60,330 nucleotides of DNA from Streptomyces sp. AV19 (lineage in GTDB: Bacteria > Actinomycetota > Actinomycetes > Streptomycetales > Streptomycetaceae). The number at the start of each line of letters is the position of its first letter. The stretch's first letter is position 1. Under the pieces are notes generated by a model that searched no databases, was not told where the DNA came from, and saw only the letters and a program-made list of their open reading frames with translations. This document shows positions 58,789-60,330 of this stretch, in pieces. A program made the translations under genes and the position numbers. The DNA lies in assembly GCF_015999245.1 (NCBI RefSeq), contig NZ_JAEAMR010000007.1, positions 881,281 to 941,610 on the forward strand, read 5' to 3'.

Positions 58789-59985
58789 GTGAACCTGCTC
58801 GATGTGCTTCTGCTCCTGGTCGTCGTCGCCTACGCCGTCACCGGCTACCGGCGCGGCCTCGTGGCGAGCGCCGTGCTGCTCGCCGGCTTCCTCGGCGGGG
58901 CGGTGCTCGGCGTCTGGGCCCTGCCCTCCGTCGTCGGGCACTTCGAGGCGGGGAGCACGGCCGCCGCGGTCGTGGCCGTCCTGGTCGTCCTCGTCCCCGC
59001 CGCCCTCGGGCACGCGCTGGCCGGGCGGCTCGCCTGGGGGCTGCGCCGGCGGTTGACCTGGGCGCCGGTGCGCGGGGTGGACGGCGCGGGCGGCGCGGCC
59101 GTCAACTCGCTGACCGTGCTGCTGGTCGCCTGGGTCGCGGCCACCGTCGTCGTCTCGGCCAACTCCACCTTCCTCACCCGGGAGATCCGCGACTCGCGCC
59201 TGCTGGGCGCGGTGCAGGACGCGATGCCCGAGCAGGCGCCGACGTGGTTCAGCCGGACCACGGACGCGCTCAGCGGGGCGGGCTTCCCGCAGGTCTTCAA
59301 CCCCTTCGAGCACGAGCCGGCCACGAGCGTGGCCAGGCCGTCGGGCGACGCCGTCACCGGCGCCGCCGTGCGGGCGGCCCGGTCGAGCGTCGTCAAGGTC
59401 GAGGGCGTCGCCGACGTCGGCGGCGGGCGGCGCGGGCAGGAGGGCAGCGGCTTCGTCTACGCGCCCGGCCACGTCATGACCAACGCGCACGTCGTCGCCG
59501 GCGTCACCGACCCGACCGTACGGGTCGGCGGCACGGGCTGGCCGCGCCCGGCCAAGGTCGTCCTCTTCGACCCCGAGACGGACGTCGCCGTCCTCGACGT
59601 CCCCGGCCTGAACGCCCCCGTCCTCCCCTTCGACAAGAGCGCCAAGCGCGGCGACGCGGCGGTCGTCGCGGGCTTCCCCGAGAACGGCGGCCTGGACCTG
59701 CGCGCCGCGACCGTCGCCAACCAGGTCCGCGCGAAGGGCCAGGACATCTACGGGGACGGCGTCGCGACGCGCTCCGTCTACTCGGTGCGCTCCCTGGTCC
59801 GGCCGGGGAACTCCGGGGGCCCGCTGCTGACCCCGTCGGGCCGGGTGTACGGCGTGGTCTTCGCGCGCTCGACGGCGGACGCGGAGACGGGCTACGTGCT
59901 GACGGCGGAGCAGGTGTCCGCGGACGCGGAGCGGGCGGCGACGGCGACGGCGAGGGTGAGCACGGGGAGCAGGGCGGCGCTGTAG
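58789..59985 (+). CDS. MarP-like membrane serine protease (CvpA + trypsin fold)
   Basis: 398 aa from GTG 58789 (GGAAAGG upstream). Residues 1-125 form a CvpA-like domain with four helices (MNLLDVLLLLVVVAYAVTGYRRG). A chymotrypsin-like protease follows with His234 (TNAHVVAG), Asp265 (ETDVAVLD) and Ser342 (RPGNSGGP); these numbers are almost identical to M. tuberculosis MarP (H235, D264, S343), which protects cells from acid and oxidative stress. The active site faces the outside. Two cysteines that regulate MarP are not evident here. Confidence 0.92.
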   Translation: MNLLDVLLLLVVVAYAVTGYRRGLVASAVLLAGFLGGAVLGVWALPSVVGHFEAGSTAAAVVAVLVVLVPAALGHALAGRLAWGLRRRLTWAPVRGVDGAGGAAVNSLTVLLVAWVAATVVVSANSTFLTREIRDSRLLGAVQDAMPEQAPTWFSRTTDALSGAGFPQVFNPFEHEPATSVARPSGDAVTGAAVRAARSSVVKVEGVADVGGGRRGQEGSGFVYAPGHVMTNAHVVAGVTDPTVRVGGTGWPRPAKVVLFDPETDVAVLDVPGLNAPVLPFDKSAKRGDAAVVAGFPENGGLDLRAATVANQVRAKGQDIYGDGVATRSVYSVRSLVRPGNSGGPLLTPSGRVYGVVFARSTADAETGYVLTAEQVSADAERAATATARVSTGSRAAL

Positions 59986-60330
59986 GCCGCGTTGTGGGGG
60001 GCTTTGGAGGGCCCCAACCCCTCCCCCAGCGGGGGCACCCCCATTTCACCGTTTCCGCAGGGGCTGCGCCCCTTCGGAACCCGCACGGCGCGGGGCCGCG
60101 CCGGGGCCGTGCTGTGCACAGGCGGGCGGGGCTCCGCCCCTGCACCCCGCCGGGGGCTGCGCCCCCTGGACCCCAGCCGGGGATCCGCCCTCCGCACCCC
60201 GAAGCGCCCTCGGGCGCTGTCCTCAAGCTCCCTGGAGGGGGCAGCCCCCGGACGGGCTGGATCGGCGCGCCGATCCAGCCCGTCCGGCGTTTGAGGACGA
60301 GCGGCGAAGCCGCGATGCGGGGTCCGGGGC
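59986..60330. repeat. 345-bp composite palindromic region at the window end, fourth element
   Basis: No gene. It has TTTCACCGTTTCC, GGGGCTGCGCCCC, GGCGGGGCTCCGCCCC and, near the end, CGGACGGGCTGGATCGG facing CCGATCCAGCCCGTCCGG with GGCGTTTGAGGACG. Modules are shared with the elements at 18.7, 30.1 and 42.4 kb. Confidence 0.88.

Noticed and set aside
55690..59490. Minus-strand open frame of 1266 codons opposite tetR, MMPL and marP
   Set aside because: It crosses three recognisable genes on the other strand and has repetitive Asp/Glu/Gly/Arg composition.

Overview
The window is high-GC, densely coding DNA with strong GC bias at third codon positions, many GTG/TTG starts, leaderless-type promoters, one TTA (bldA-type) codon, and an HrdD-like sigma factor, SepX, a tricorn protease and twin-arginine/lipobox exports. 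Together these point to a Streptomyces (Streptomycetaceae) chromosome. Much of 21-36 kb is core: mscL, ruc, 5-formyl-THF cyclo-ligase, galU, moeA/glp, rimJ and sepX are also neighbours in mycobacteria and corynebacteria.

Layout. 0-2 kb: a truncated small gene diverging from a GntR regulator, an acetyltransferase and tRNA-Arg(CCT); this may be the edge of an integrated element. 2-10 kb: accessory block with a coiled-coil membrane protein, a GT2 glycosyltransferase carrying the TTA codon, a STAND NTPase with TPR tail, a GT-B transferase interrupted by a 7-bp repeat tract, and a secreted M6 metalloprotease. 10-19 kb: regulator/effector pairs (TetR-MFS, MarR-dioxygenase, WYL-MFS) around hrdD, which has a perfect SigR promoter. 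19-27 kb: P1 peptidase, LtrA, a 54-aa conserved protein, mscL, MTA phosphorylase, the HrcA/CIRCE-controlled chaperone ruc, an MFS carrier and a K+/H+ antiporter. 27-36 kb: membrane-anchored penicillin-acylase homologue, 5-FCL, then the galU-glp-moaC-mog-rimJ-sepX run joining nucleotide-sugar synthesis, a gephyrin-like division protein, molybdopterin enzymes and the septation protein SepX.

36-45 kb: tRNA-Ala(CGC) followed by an accessory stretch (F420/flavin oxidoreductase, AraC regulator, a 149-aa protein resembling the N-terminus of the STAND NTPase), an RlmA/TlrB-type 23S rRNA methyltransferase, a large lipoprotein and a GH89 alpha-N-acetylglucosaminidase. 45-60 kb: lipoprotein plus orphan histidine kinase, acetyltransferase, exonuclease III, VOC protein, a MerR/Baeyer-Villiger monooxygenase/SDR unit, tricorn protease, TetR-MMPL pair with clear operators, and a MarP-type membrane serine protease.

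Four large GC-rich palindromic repeats of one family sit after + strand genes (18.7, 30.1, 42.3 and 60.0 kb), three of them at demonstrable convergent junctions; one has perfect 55-bp arms. I see no CRISPR array, rRNA, IS transposase or biosynthetic cluster. The best leads are the CIRCE-ruc unit, the glp/sepX operon with inserted molybdopterin genes, the STAND-related stand-alone domain protein, the frame-shifting heptamer tract and the palindrome family.
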